A stretch of DNA of 64,000 nucleotides from NCBI GenBank assembly GCA_008828725.1, contig MEHQ01001687.1:171236-235235 (forward strand), in the 5' to 3' direction. A model generated the notes under the pieces. It was not told the DNA's origin, ran no database searches, and saw nothing but the letters and a program-made list of their open reading frames with translations. The position numbers and the translations under genes were made by a program. Below are positions 24,129 through 32,881 of the stretch, one piece after another. Origin of the DNA: Saccharina japonica (taxonomy: Eukaryota; Sar; Phaeophyceae; Laminariales; Laminariaceae). Each line of letters opens with the position of its first letter. Position 1 is the first letter of the stretch.

Positions 24129-26650
24129 TGAATGGTAGCAGTGCTCGCAGTACATCCGATCGGGAGGCAGCACCTTGAGCAGAAATTTACTGTACCCACT
24201 ACTGCTGTAGTGGTGGTTCCGTCCCGCAGATTTAACAAGTTGTGTGTCCTCTCCCTCCCCTCTCCCCCTGCCTTCCATGCTGTCTGCGTGATAACATACT
24301 GATAAAAACAAGCCCTCAAAATGCCTTCTATCCCTGCTGAAACCCAATCAAACCTCACGCGCAACACCACTATTGATAGTACATATATACATATATACCC
24401 TGGCATTGATATATATATATATATACACGCCTGGTACCCTCCTATTTGTCTACCTCTACAGGATCGAGGACAATGATGACCAGCTGGACGACGACGAGGA
24501 AGAGGAGGACGGCGATGGCGCTGAAGGGGTTGCTAGGAAACCCGGAGGCGGTTACGCAGACGGGGACGAGCTGCCCGCCGAGCTTCGCATGGACGACTAC
24601 GAGGACGAGCCCGGCCTGACCGTGACGGGGAGCAAGGGGGCTGGCGAAGGTGGTGGTGGTGGTGGGGGTGGCGGCGGCGGTAGTGACAGTGATGATGTCG
24701 ATGCGATGGACGAAGATGGCGGGGGGGGGCAGGGCGGGGAAGAGGAAGAGGAGGAAGAGGAGGAGGAGGAGGATGAGGATGACGAGGAATCGGAAGCGAT
24801 GGGGGTTAGCTTGATGGAGGAACCGAGCACCGGACAGGTTAGTGTGTTTGTTTTGTGTTTTGTGTTTTGTGTTTTTTGCGCGCGGTGAACGGTTCAGGGA
24901 GGATTAGGAGCATTCAGGGTAAAGCGGCTTTTCGTTTTCGTCATTGTTGTTGTTGTTATTATCACATTATTAACTGATCGCGAAAAAGATAGTCCGCGTG
25001 GTCACAGGACAGGCTCCAAAAAACAAAAAAAACTCTGGAGTGGAACAATACCTCACGGAAGGATAAAATACACAACATACAAAATACTTCGTCCAACGCA
25101 GTACACGATATACATCATATCTGCTGTCGGCACATCGTACACCTCACCTCAACCAAGGAGAAAATGAAACCAATCCAAAGGAAAACTGCTGTGTTGCTGT
25201 TGCCGTTGCTGGTGGTGGTGGCGGTGTTGTTGTTGGTGGTGGTGGTGTTGTTGCTGGCGCTGGTTTTGGTGTTGTTGGTGTGGTCATCGTCGTCGTTGTC
25301 GTCGCTGCTGTTGGCCCCGTGTTTTGGAGATGTCGGTGCTACTAAATAGTAGCGAGAAAACGATCGCTATCTTAGGAGATAGATGGTGGCCACAGGCGGC
25401 GAAACAAGAAGGGGATAAGATTAGCAAAAAGTTTCTTTGTAATATATGGAAACAACGTAATGAGCGCCCAAGTGTTGGAGGTGTCTCTATTAGGAGTAGG
25501 AACGGTGCTCCGTCTCGAAAGGGATGCGTGGTCAATGGTCAAATGACTAAGGCAAGCAACAAATGAGTACGCCCCCCCCCCCCCGCTCTCTCTCTCTTAG
25601 CTGGCTGTTTCGATTCCACCGAATATGGGAAGGCATGCAAAAGCGCGCGAAACACCTACCGCCAAACGCTCAACACCGTGCAGCCCCCCACAAACAACAG
25701 CAACAGCAGCAGGAGCGTCAGCAGCATTAAACCAAGCGCGATTTTTTTTATTTCAGCGTTATCTGTCTGCAGCTTGCGGAGAAGTGAAGGCCCTCATTTC
25801 GGTACCCTGCCTTCTAACGCCTACCCACCTCCTTCCGCCCCCTCCCCCTCCCCCCCCGGTCCCCCACCCCCCCCTCCCGCCCCCCCTCACCCCCCGTCCC
25901 CCGGCGGCGGCCCGACTGTGCAGGTGTTTGCGTACGAGTCGGAGGGCGAGGACTCCGACACGGAAGACAACATCATCAAGCCCGAGGACTACGTCCTGAT
26001 CACGGCTAATACCGAGGAGGTGAAGACACCCGACCGCCCGCCGTCCCTCTGTCCCTCCCTCCCTCCCTCCATCCCTCCCGCCCTCTTTCTTGCTGCCGCT
26101 TCAATCAAGCACGGGTAGAAGACGTGTGATTCATTTGATCCCCCCCCCCCTCCGTCTCGAAAGGGATGCGTGGTCAATGGTCAAATGACTAAGGCAAGTA
26201 CAAATACAAATGAGTACGCCCCCCCCTCCCCTCAATATAATAAGCATACCACCTCCCGAGAAGCCTCTATCAACCGCCCCCCCCCTCCGCTTATGTATTC
26301 CTTCCGTTCGCTGCTGCCGCCCCCTGACATCGCCCGTACTGTATTTAATGCAGTGGGTACCCCAACTTAAGAGAAAAGTACAGTTGAGAGAGACCGAATC
26401 GGCTGGACCCGCCCACACTAAACCTATATATTTCTCACTGTGGATTAAGAGAGAAAGCTAGTTAATAGTTAAGAGAGCTTCTTCGGGCCTGGACCACACC
26501 TCTCTCAAGTCTCTTAAATAGGGGTACCCACTGCAGTAGCTTTACTTGATAACCCTTTTTTTTGTACTGCAACTAATACTCTACGTACACTAATTCCAAG
26601 TTGTTTGTTCCCCAAAAACGTTGCTACAGCTAGCTCCCAAGGGGTTGTAA

Positions 26651-26681
<31 letters not shown>

Positions 26682-28951
26682 TCGAAAGGGATGCGTGGCC
26701 AACGGTCAAATGCCCAAGGCCGCCGACAAATCAGTACGCCCCCCCCCCCTCCCTCCCTCCCCCCCTCTCCGCTCCTCCCTCCCCCTAATATCCCCCCCTC
26801 CACGCCATATGACTACAGCCATGCACGACATGAGTATACCCCCCCCCACCCCCCCCCCCCCCTTCCCCCCCAAGAATTCCCTGTTGCACTTCGCTTCTGT
26901 TCGTTGCTGCTTCCCCCCCTAATTGGTCTCTGATAACCCCCCGTCTCCCTTCCCCTCCTACCCCCCCCCCCCCCCCCCGCGCCCCCACTTCCACTGCTAC
27001 TCCAAAAAAAGGATGAACACTCTACCCTCGAGGTGCAGGTGTACAGCGAAGAGACGGGCAACCTGTACGTGCACCACGACATCGCCCTGCCATCGCTGCC
27101 CCTGTGTCTGGCCTGGATGGACATGCCTCCCAGGACAGCGACCATGTCCAGGGTTTCGGGCAGCGCCGACGAGGGGCACACCGTCGGGTAAGTGAGAGGT
27201 GTATGGGCGCGGAGGGGGGGGGGGGGGAGNNNNNNNNNNNNNNNNNNNNNNNNNNNNNNNNNNNNNNNNNNNNNNNNNNNNNNNNNNNNNNNNNNNNNNN
27301 NNNNNNNNNNNNNNNNNNNNNNNNNNNNNGGGGGGGTGGGGGGGGGGGGTTGGGGGATAGTGGGAAGGGGGGGGAAGGAGGGGGTGTACTCATGTCATGC
27401 ATGGCCGTAGTAGTCGTATGCCCATAGACCCTCGCATCCCTACCATGCGGGGGACGGAGCACGTCGAGCTTTCACCGACCAGGCAGATATTCGCTTGCAC
27501 CAAGCACGAAGCGTCCGTGAGGTGTTGAGCGAGTCGCATGAAGAATGAGCTGTATCATTTCCTGCTTAGAACCAATTTATGAGGCGGACTTTCTTGCTTA
27601 CGGATGACAGCGTCGAATTCATTGATTTGTTTCCCGAACGAGGGGTGGGGGGGGGTACTTCATGTATACATGGCCGTAGTCGTATGACCATAGACCCTCG
27701 CGTCCCTAAAATGCCGGGAGAGGAGGCGGCGGGGGGGGGGGGGGGGGGGTTAGTCATTTGACCATATTGACCACGCATCCCTTTCGAGACGGGGGGGTAA
27801 ACGGACATGATGTTTTCCAACCTGACCCGACCTGGTATGGCTCGGCTTCGTGACACGATGTTGGGATGTTACGGGATGGGATCGGATGGGATGGAGTTGG
27901 ATTCGTATTTGGCGGGGTCTGCCTGAAGGGAAAGTCCGGGAGGAAGCTTGAAGCGATGGGGTGGGTAGGAGGACGGAATGAGGCAGGAGGGCGTGTGGGG
28001 TCTTGCCGGAGCCTCATGGAGGGGGGTAACGTGATGGGAAGGGATAGAATGGGGGTGGGGGGTGGAATGGGACCGATTGGGTAATCGTTGGGTTCGCGTA
28101 GAAGAACGTCCCTATATACCTTCCCTCCGCTTACGTAGAAGGGGCCCTCTTTTGGCGTAACTTCTGAGATCGCACCCTCTGTTAAAACAACTTCTCGTGA
28201 AAATAATAATCCAATCACCCGCCCGATTTCTGTTTTTTTTTTTTCTTTTATTTTTCTCATGGTTTTGCCACCGTCGACTGTGACGTTTTGATCGATCGAC
28301 CGGCCTGCCTGCCTGCCTGTCTGCCCCCCCTTCCCCCCCCCCCCCCCCCCCCCCCCCCCTTTTTTTTTTTTTTTTTTTTTCATGGTTTGCCACCGTCGAC
28401 TGTGACGTTTTGATCGATCGACCGGCCTGCCTGCCTGCCTGTCTGCCCCCCCTTCCCCCCCCCCCCCCTCCTCCCCCTCCATCTCTTTTTTTTTAACGGT
28501 TATTTTGTTTTCCCTGTCTCGCCTGGCCCGGTGTTTTTTTTTTTTATCTTTGGCAGGAGCTACTGCGCCGTGGGTACCTTCGAGCCCGCGATCGAGATCT
28601 GGAACCTTGACGTTTTAGACCCGTTAGAGCCAACCGCCACTCTCGGAGGCTACAAGGAGAAGGACAAGAAGCCCGGAAAAAAGTGAGGAAGCTATCATAT
28701 ATATAATATCGGGCACGTGCTTCGATACAGAGGAGGCATATAGAGGAGGGGATGGGGTGTGCACCTATTTTTTTGTGGGGCTCCTTGATTATAGTGTAGG
28801 AGGAGCTCTATATATGCTTTACCCAGAAACTGGCTTTTTGACCACAGCATCAACGTGCAAAAAGCCCGATGGCCTATGACTAGATGTAAGGCTATCGTAA
28901 AATGTGCTATTATTCGTATTGTGTTTATATACACGGGATAAGCCCGGTCTT

Positions 28952-28982
<31 letters not shown>

Positions 28983-31900
28983 GGGGTGGAGGGCGTTAAG
29001 GCCTCTTCTTGCTTTACTGTTACTACGGAGGGCCATAGTAAATAGGGGACCAAATCTTGTACGTAAAAATAGGTAAATATATAGTTTTTTGTATGTACCG
29101 TAGGTCCTATTTACTAGTGTTTACTATGCTCCCCTGTAATAGTACAAAGTACAAGTATACTGATTTTGTTTTCGCATACAGTAGCGTGGCGCAAAATAGA
29201 CAACCGGACAGACGCTGGACAGCTTATGTCTGTAGCCTGTACCGGTTTGCGCTTTTGCTGTGTATAGTAGCTTTTTCTTCGCGGGAGGCCTGTGCGGAAA
29301 GCGCAGTTTTTTTCCCACACCTCCCTCACGAAAACGAAAACCAGCACGGAAACGAACGCGAAAGTGGAAAGCGAAAACGAAGACTTGAACGAAAATTAAC
29401 ACGAAAACGAAAACGAAAACGAAAACGAACACAAAAAATAAGAAAAAACGAAAGCGAAAGCGAAAACCGCAACGAACACGAAAGCCAAAAAAAAGCCAAA
29501 ACAAGAACCAGAAACAAGAACAAAAACGAAAAAAAAAACAAGAAAACGAAGACGACAACGGAAATGAAGGCAACAGCAACACAAACGAGAACCAGAAACG
29601 AAAACGAAAACGAAAACCGCTCCATCGTACGTAACGCCAATGCCCCCCCCCCTCCACTCCGTCACCAAAGCTGGCGGTCGAGTAGATCATTTGTGCGGGG
29701 TGGAGAACCTTTGTTCCGCACAAGGGGAATGGTCGTATCACGTAGTGTTAATATGGTAAGGCGTCCGCGAGGCAGTTACATAGTAAAACCCATTGCTGTC
29801 TCCGGAAGTGGCCACACCAGAAATTAAATTGAAACTCATTGAAGCTGTCGTCATATGCAAGTCGCCTCAGAGGTGGTTCTTGAGCACAGGATGCAGCTCA
29901 CGGCCTCATGCGATCGCCCATACTGTCACGCGAGTTTCGCGCTTGGTCGCAAGCAATGTCTGCCTGGTTGGTGAAAACCCACGCGCTCTCGTCCTGGCAT
30001 GTTAGGGATGCGCGAGGGTCTATGGTCATTATGACTAGCGGACCGTTGACAACATGAGTACAACAGCCCCCCCCGCCCCGGCTCCTCCCACTCCGTCTCG
30101 AAAGGTGATGCGTGTCAAACGATCAAAAAGTGACTAGGCAGGCAACAAATGGGTACCGCCCCCCCCCCCCCCCTCCCTCCACATCTTTTTCTCCGTGTAA
30201 GTAACGCCTTTTTTTGTCGCATTTATTTTGCATTTTGTGTTTGGTGTGTGTGTTTTTTTCAAAAGGGCGAGGAGGCGGCAGACCATACCGGGAAGCCACA
30301 CCGACGCCGTGCTGTCGCTGAGCTGGAACAGAGAGCACAGGCACGTGCTGGCCAGCGGCTCGGGGGACAACACCGTCAAGGTAACAATTCGTTCCCCACT
30401 CCGTCTCCACACGAGACAGAGAGATCAGATGCATCCCCTATGATACATAGCCTCAGATTGTGTCCCCCGCCATAACGGATATAAGCCTCAGATTGTGTCC
30501 CCCCCATGAGCGGATTATAGCCTCAGATTGTGTCCCCTCATACGGGATGTAGCATCCTGCGTGAGGGCATATGAAGAACGCCGTAAAGTACGCGGCGATC
30601 GAAGTATCACACACTCAGCTATTTTGTAAGCAAGATGATGATTTTCGACGAATCGCTCGATCTCACAGCTGTTTTTTTTTTTATTGAATATATGTTTCGG
30701 GGCAGGGTTTCATGGAATCGCCTGATAGGTGGCATGATCTGCGGGAACGATTGTAGATTCATGTATTATTTATGGGGGACCATAGTAAACACTTAGTGAA
30801 TAAAGGGAACCTACGGTAGCCGCACCAAAAGTAGATATTTACCTATTTTTTAACTGACAGGCAGTAACAACATTTGGTCCTGTTTAGGCCCGTTTTAGGG
30901 GCCGGCGTTTTAAACGAGTATGAAATAAATCAATTTGGGGAAAAAATAAAATTAAAATAAGCGGCTTTCATTGCACACACCAGCACAACCCAAATATTAT
31001 GGGCCGCCAAGATCCTAATATTTGGTGGCTGGTGGGCGTGTGTTGAACCAATGAAAAGCTGATTTGAATATATATTTTCGCAAAATTGAATTTTTCTTAC
31101 TTCGTTAAAACGGGCCATTAACTGAGAAAAGCAATGTCAAATTTGGAAGAAAAAAAAAACCGAATCCGCTTTTCATTGTCAGAAAGCGCCGCAACCACCG
31201 ACTCCAAGATTATATCCCAAATGATGCCTAATGCTTGGTGCTGGTGGCGTGTGTTGAACGCAATGAAAAAAGGCGAATTTGAACTTTTATTTTTTCCCAT
31301 TGAATTAATTTTATACTCGTTAATATGGGCCTCAAATTCGCTTTCATTGGTCAAGAGGACATATTACGAGTATAAAATTAAATTCAATTCGGGGAAAAAA
31401 TAAAAATTCAAATTCGCTTTCATTGGTCAACACAGCGCCACCAGTATCAAATATTAGGATTTTGGGTATAGATCTTGGGTGGTGGTGCGGGTTCTGACCA
31501 ATTGGGGGAAAAAAAAAAAAAAAGCGGATTGTTTTTTTTTTTTCCAAAATTGAATTTTTTTTTCTTACTTCGTTAAAACGGCCCTACTGGTGGCCCTCGT
31601 AATACTGGGGGTAGATAATTGGTCGGACACAGAGATCAAGGGGGGTCCCCTGCCTTTCTTTTCACGAAAACCGCTTGCGCTTGCCCACCCTTCCCCTCAG
31701 CAGCCTAAACGCCTGGCTTTCTTGAGCGAAAACCCCCGCGCGTCGCGGCCCCGACCCCCCCCCTCCCCTCGAACGTCTCGAAAAGGGATGCGTTGGTCAA
31801 TGGTCAAAATGACTAAAGGCAACAAACATGATACGCCCCCCCCCCTCCCGGTTGACGGTAGGTGTGGACATAACGACGGCAACGATGCTCGCAAACGCTG

Positions 31901-32712
31901 ACACCCACTACATCAAGGACAGAGGTGCAGGGGGTGGAAGTGGCATGCCGGTGAGCTAACATCATCGCGCAGCCGTAGGGTGAGACAAAGAGACACAGAG
32001 AGAGACAGAGAGAGACAGATCACGGAGGGAGGGGCGGCGCGAAATAGTTTTGACACCAAAGTTGTTTTTGTTGTTGTTTCGTCATCTGTCTGGTCTGTCT
32101 AGTCTGTCTGTCTCGTCTGTCTGTCTAGTATGTCTGTCTAGTCTGTGTCTAGTCTGTCTGTTGTCTGTCTGTTTGTCTGCCTGTCTGCCTGCCTGTCTGT
32201 CTGTCTTGTCTGTCTGTCTGTCTGTCTTGTATTTATGTTGTTATGTATTCATGTATTCGTGTCTGTCTATGCATGTGTTTGCCTGTCTGTCTGTGTGTCT
32301 GCCTGTCTGTTACATCTGTCTTCTGTCTGCCCGTCGGTCTGCCTGTCTGCCTGTCTGTTGCATTTGTCTGTCGGTCTATTGGCGCCGTGCGCGCGCGCGT
32401 GTGTGCGTGTGTCCTTATCGTGTATTTGTTTGTTTGCCCTGCTTGTCTCCCGTTTATTGTTGAATCCGTTTTTAAGTATATTTACTTCGTTTTATTTCCC
32501 TTTTTTTTTCCATCCTTTTTTTTCTTCGCGTTTTTTCTTTCTTTTTCCCTTGTTTTTTAGTGTTTAGTTTAGTTCAGTTTTTTTATGCTTCAATTAGCTG
32601 TGTCCCGTCGCCAAAATCACCATTTTGCCACGATGTACCACACGTGGTGGTACGGTCATGTTGGTACGTGCGCAGCCTTCCCACCCTGCCGCCGCTGCCT
32701 CCGACTCTGCCT

Positions 32713-32743
<31 letters not shown>

Positions 32744-32881
32744 TGTTGCTGCCGTTGTCGATCGTGAAGGTATGACCGAGTGCTGGCGCTGCTTGACGCG
32801 CGAGCTCCGACCAAGGTGACGTCGCACAAGCTCTTGGCGGACCCGGAGTGCTTGTTGTGGAACCCGCACAACCCAGCGCAG
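14025..32881 (+). CDS. PWP1: PWP1, periodic tryptophan protein 1 (WD40), 3' truncated
   Basis: Nuclear/nucleolar WD40-repeat protein. In the family it acts in 60S/rRNA biogenesis and chromatin at rDNA. Exons: 14025-14045, 14322-14404, 24462-24837, 25924-26019, 27012-27187, 28557-28682, 30266-30380, 31862-31979, 32770-32881; all are GT..AG with matching phases. Order of landmarks: MISSLSW|VPRGASKSK N-terminus; long acidic/Gly region (DELPAELRMDDYEDEPGLTV); IIKPEDYVLITANTEE; LEVQVYSEETGNLYVHHDI; then propeller repeats YCAVGTFEPAIEIWNLD, GSHTDAVLSLSWN and GSGDNTVK, and YDRVLALLDARAPTK ending in LLWNPHNPAQ. These align in order with human PWP1 (LEVHVYN, FYVHHDI, IAVGNMTPVIEVWDLD, HTDAVLDLSWN). 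About 405 residues are present. The last roughly 145 residues of the human protein have no counterpart before the N at 34004. Exon 8 is frame-disrupted. Confidence 0.93.
16104..16192. mobile_element. TTAA-MITE (family 1)
   Basis: TTAACCCATTCAGAACTG to GGTTCTTAAGGGGGTGAA; the right TTAA is mutated. Core ACACTAATTCCAAGTA is conserved. Confidence 0.8.
16217..16634 (+). repeat. two local direct duplications
   Basis: A 46-bp unit containing AGCAGTATAGGACCACGATT occurs twice (16217-16310), and a 40-bp unit containing CCAAGCGAGCCTGTCGTC occurs twice (16553-16634). Confidence 0.8.
17478..17597 (+). repeat. dispersed repeat R-C
   Basis: Contains TCCTCCGGCGGATGGGTAAA and CACGTTCCGCTTCGTGTCGT. An inverted copy at 41868-41985 in eIF5 intron 1 belongs to a longer element that extends to about 41640. 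Confidence 0.75.
18198..18332. mobile_element. ATTACGG-TIR MITE (family 2), longest copy
   Basis: TTATGGGGGACCATAGTAAA at one end and TTTACTATGGTCCCCCGTAA at the other, a nearly perfect 20-bp inverted pair; internal ACCGTAGGTCGTATTTACT. Confidence 0.85.
18550..19440 (+). repeat. leader plus three tandem ~245-bp poly-C units (R-D)
   Basis: A 150-bp leader (GCTCCGCACAAGGGGAATGG) is followed by units starting at 18701, 18940 and 19196, each from CATTGAAGCTG to a poly-C run. Each unit contains an ATG-initiated frame MSAW(S/A)VKTRHAP that does not extend. Partial or inverted copies: 29690-30150, 27393-27790 (inverted) and short pieces flanking poly-C tracts at 25520, 26150, 26680, 31775 and 35085. 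Confidence 0.85.
19496..19573. mobile_element. CTCTGTCC-TIR MITE (family 5)
   Basis: 78-bp element, CACTCTGTCCGAAAATGTAA to CTTTCCCGGACAGAGTG, with internal GACCGTTTGG. A diverged relative is at 23108-23195. Confidence 0.6.
19747..20010 (-). CDS. small hypothetical ORF inside PWP1 intron 2
   Basis: 87-codon ORF from tandem ATGs at 20010/20007 to TAG, starting MMAQNNGSWKPVALLQSVNH and ending SSSYRYSQ. Composition is balanced and not driven by a simple repeat, unlike most ORFs nearby. No family is recognised; there is no Kozak or splice evidence beyond a poly-G/C run upstream. It may be a repeat remnant. Confidence 0.2.
   Translation of the reverse strand: MMAQNNGSWKPVALLQSVNHSSVRDFCNAASFSFGEQPVAVPISTPEPKVQKTILKAASAELLCPEAGSSEVSLSMQQKSSSYRYSQ
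21554..21610 (+). repeat. (TTTG)n microsatellite
   Basis: About 14 uninterrupted TTTG units in PWP1 intron 2. Confidence 0.95.
22680..22882 (+). repeat. family-2 MITE right ends in tandem
   Basis: TTCCCTATTTTTTCTATTAT plus AACAATATTTGG occurs twice almost exactly, then a third time with CCTAATCACTATGGTCCCCC. Looks like amplification of one MITE end. Confidence 0.7.
23707..24130 (+). repeat. (AGT)n tracts flanking a family-2 MITE
   Basis: 23707-23885 and 24027-24127 are nearly pure AGT triplets; between them is a MITE at 23941-24032. These produce poly-Ser/Val/Tyr pseudo-ORFs. Confidence 0.95.
24462..24837 (+). CDS. PWP1: PWP1 exon 3, acidic/poly-Gly exon
   Basis: 376 nt. The acceptor CTCTACAG follows an (AT)n tract; the first G completes the Gly codon left by exon 2 (CAA GG|G). 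It encodes an Asp/Glu-rich start (IEDNDDQLDDDEEEED), the conserved DDYEDE-PGLTV block, an 11-Gly run, and an uninterrupted run of 11 Glu before DEDDEESEAMGVSLMEE. It ends in phase 0 at CAG|GTTAGT. PWP1 proteins have an acidic N-terminal segment, but the Gly and Glu homopolymers look lineage-specific. Confidence 0.85.
24975..25190 (+). repeat. dispersed repeat R-B, internally deleted copy
   Basis: ATCGCGAAAAAGATAGTCCG to CCAATCCAAAGGAAAACTG, matching the ends of 10930-11470. Confidence 0.7.
25346..25590 (+). repeat. dispersed repeat R-E (first copy)
   Basis: TAGTAGCGAGAAAACGATCG through AACGTAATGAGCGCCCAA to CGTCTCGAAAGGGATGCGTG and poly-C. The second copy is at 35510-35755. The last part is shared with family R-D. 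Confidence 0.8.
26351..26533. mobile_element. CAGTGGGTACCCC-TIR MITE (family 3), intact
   Basis: 183 bp with a perfect 13-bp terminal inverted repeat CAGTGGGTACCCC / GGGGTACCCACTG and subterminal TTAAGAGA / CTCTTAA. Lies in PWP1 intron 4. Confidence 0.85.
27230..27329. other. assembly gap (100 N)
   Basis: Exactly 100 N between two poly-G runs in PWP1 intron 5; a conventional scaffold gap of unknown true size. A single N at 34004 also sits between a short AT and poly-G. Confidence 0.98.
28258..28470 (+). repeat. tandem ~120-bp duplication with poly-C/poly-T
   Basis: CATGGTTTGCCACCGTCGAC through GATCGATCGACCGG and (CCTG)n occurs twice, at about 28258 and 28380, each followed by a C-run. Confidence 0.85.
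29021..29140. mobile_element. ATTACGG-TIR MITE (family 2)
   Basis: TACTACGGAGGGCCATAGTA to TTTACTATGCTCCCCTGTAA; internal TACCGTAGGTCCTATTTACT. Confidence 0.8.
29325..29620 (+). repeat. (GAAAAC)n-like degenerate array
   Basis: Purine-rich GAAAACGAAAAC/GAACACGAAAGC units for about 300 bp in PWP1 intron 6. It gives an artificial Lys/Arg/Asn/Glu ORF of over 200 codons. Confidence 0.85.
30575..30672 (+). repeat. dispersed repeat R-F
   Basis: Consensus CGCGATCGAAGTATCACACT then AGATGAGTTTCGACGAAATC and CTCACAGCTG. This copy is indel-rich. Others: 8455-8560, 46380-46480, 57560-57705 (plus); 358-450, 17285-17345, 20868-20935, 36355-36430, 57218-57285 (minus). Often next to A/T runs. Confidence 0.75.
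30886..31585. mobile_element. cluster of three ~220-bp foldback elements
   Basis: Three adjacent palindromes (about 30886-31110, 31112-31330, 31330-31585). Arms include GGCCCGTTTTAA, TTCAATTTGGGGAAAAAATA, CGCTTTCATTGG and CACGCCACCAGCAC; the centre is an ATATTAGGATCTTGG-type loop. AT-rich, unlike the flanks. In PWP1 intron 7. Confidence 0.8.
31862..31979 (+). CDS. PWP1: PWP1 exon 8, frame-disrupted
   Basis: Lies between the acceptor GACGGTAG and the donor GTGAGACA. Its flanking phases (0 in, 2 out) fit exons 7 and 9. No single frame is open with family similarity, but the three frames piece together the expected blade: V-W-D-I start, a K-D-R-V-Q then V-E-W-H segment (family DKVQ...F/WHP), and G-E-A-N-I-I before G-Y-D-R of exon 9. 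About five one-base gains or losses are needed in 118 bases. Neighbouring repeat copies (29.69-30.15 kb) are similarly indel-ridden compared with clean copies at 18.6-19.4 kb, so poor local consensus is likelier than gene decay. Confidence 0.65.
32095..32375 (+). repeat. (CTGT)n / (CTGC) degenerate array
   Basis: About 280 bp of TCTGTCTG/CCTGTCTG in PWP1 intron 8; Cys/Leu/Ser/Val pseudo-ORFs arise from it. Confidence 0.9.

Larger units (their letters stand above)
14405..24461 (+). other. PWP1 intron 2, 10.06 kb
   Basis: Phase-2 intron from GTGAGT to CTCTACAG. It contains a (CTG)9 run (14544-14573), GACCCGACCC inverted repeats (15775-15890), MITEs, the 18.55-19.44 kb tandem array, (TTTG)n at 21554-21610 and two (AGT)n tracts. 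No further PWP1 exon was recognised; a missed symmetrical exon is possible. Confidence 0.75.

Noticed and set aside
29057-29827. 256-codon Lys/Arg/Asn-rich plus-strand ORF
   Set aside because: Runs through the degenerate GAAAAC array and a family-2 MITE end; it is PWP1 intron 6.
32050-32567. Cys/Val/Ser-rich ORFs of about 140 codons
   Set aside because: Products of the CTGT/CTGC array within PWP1 intron 8.
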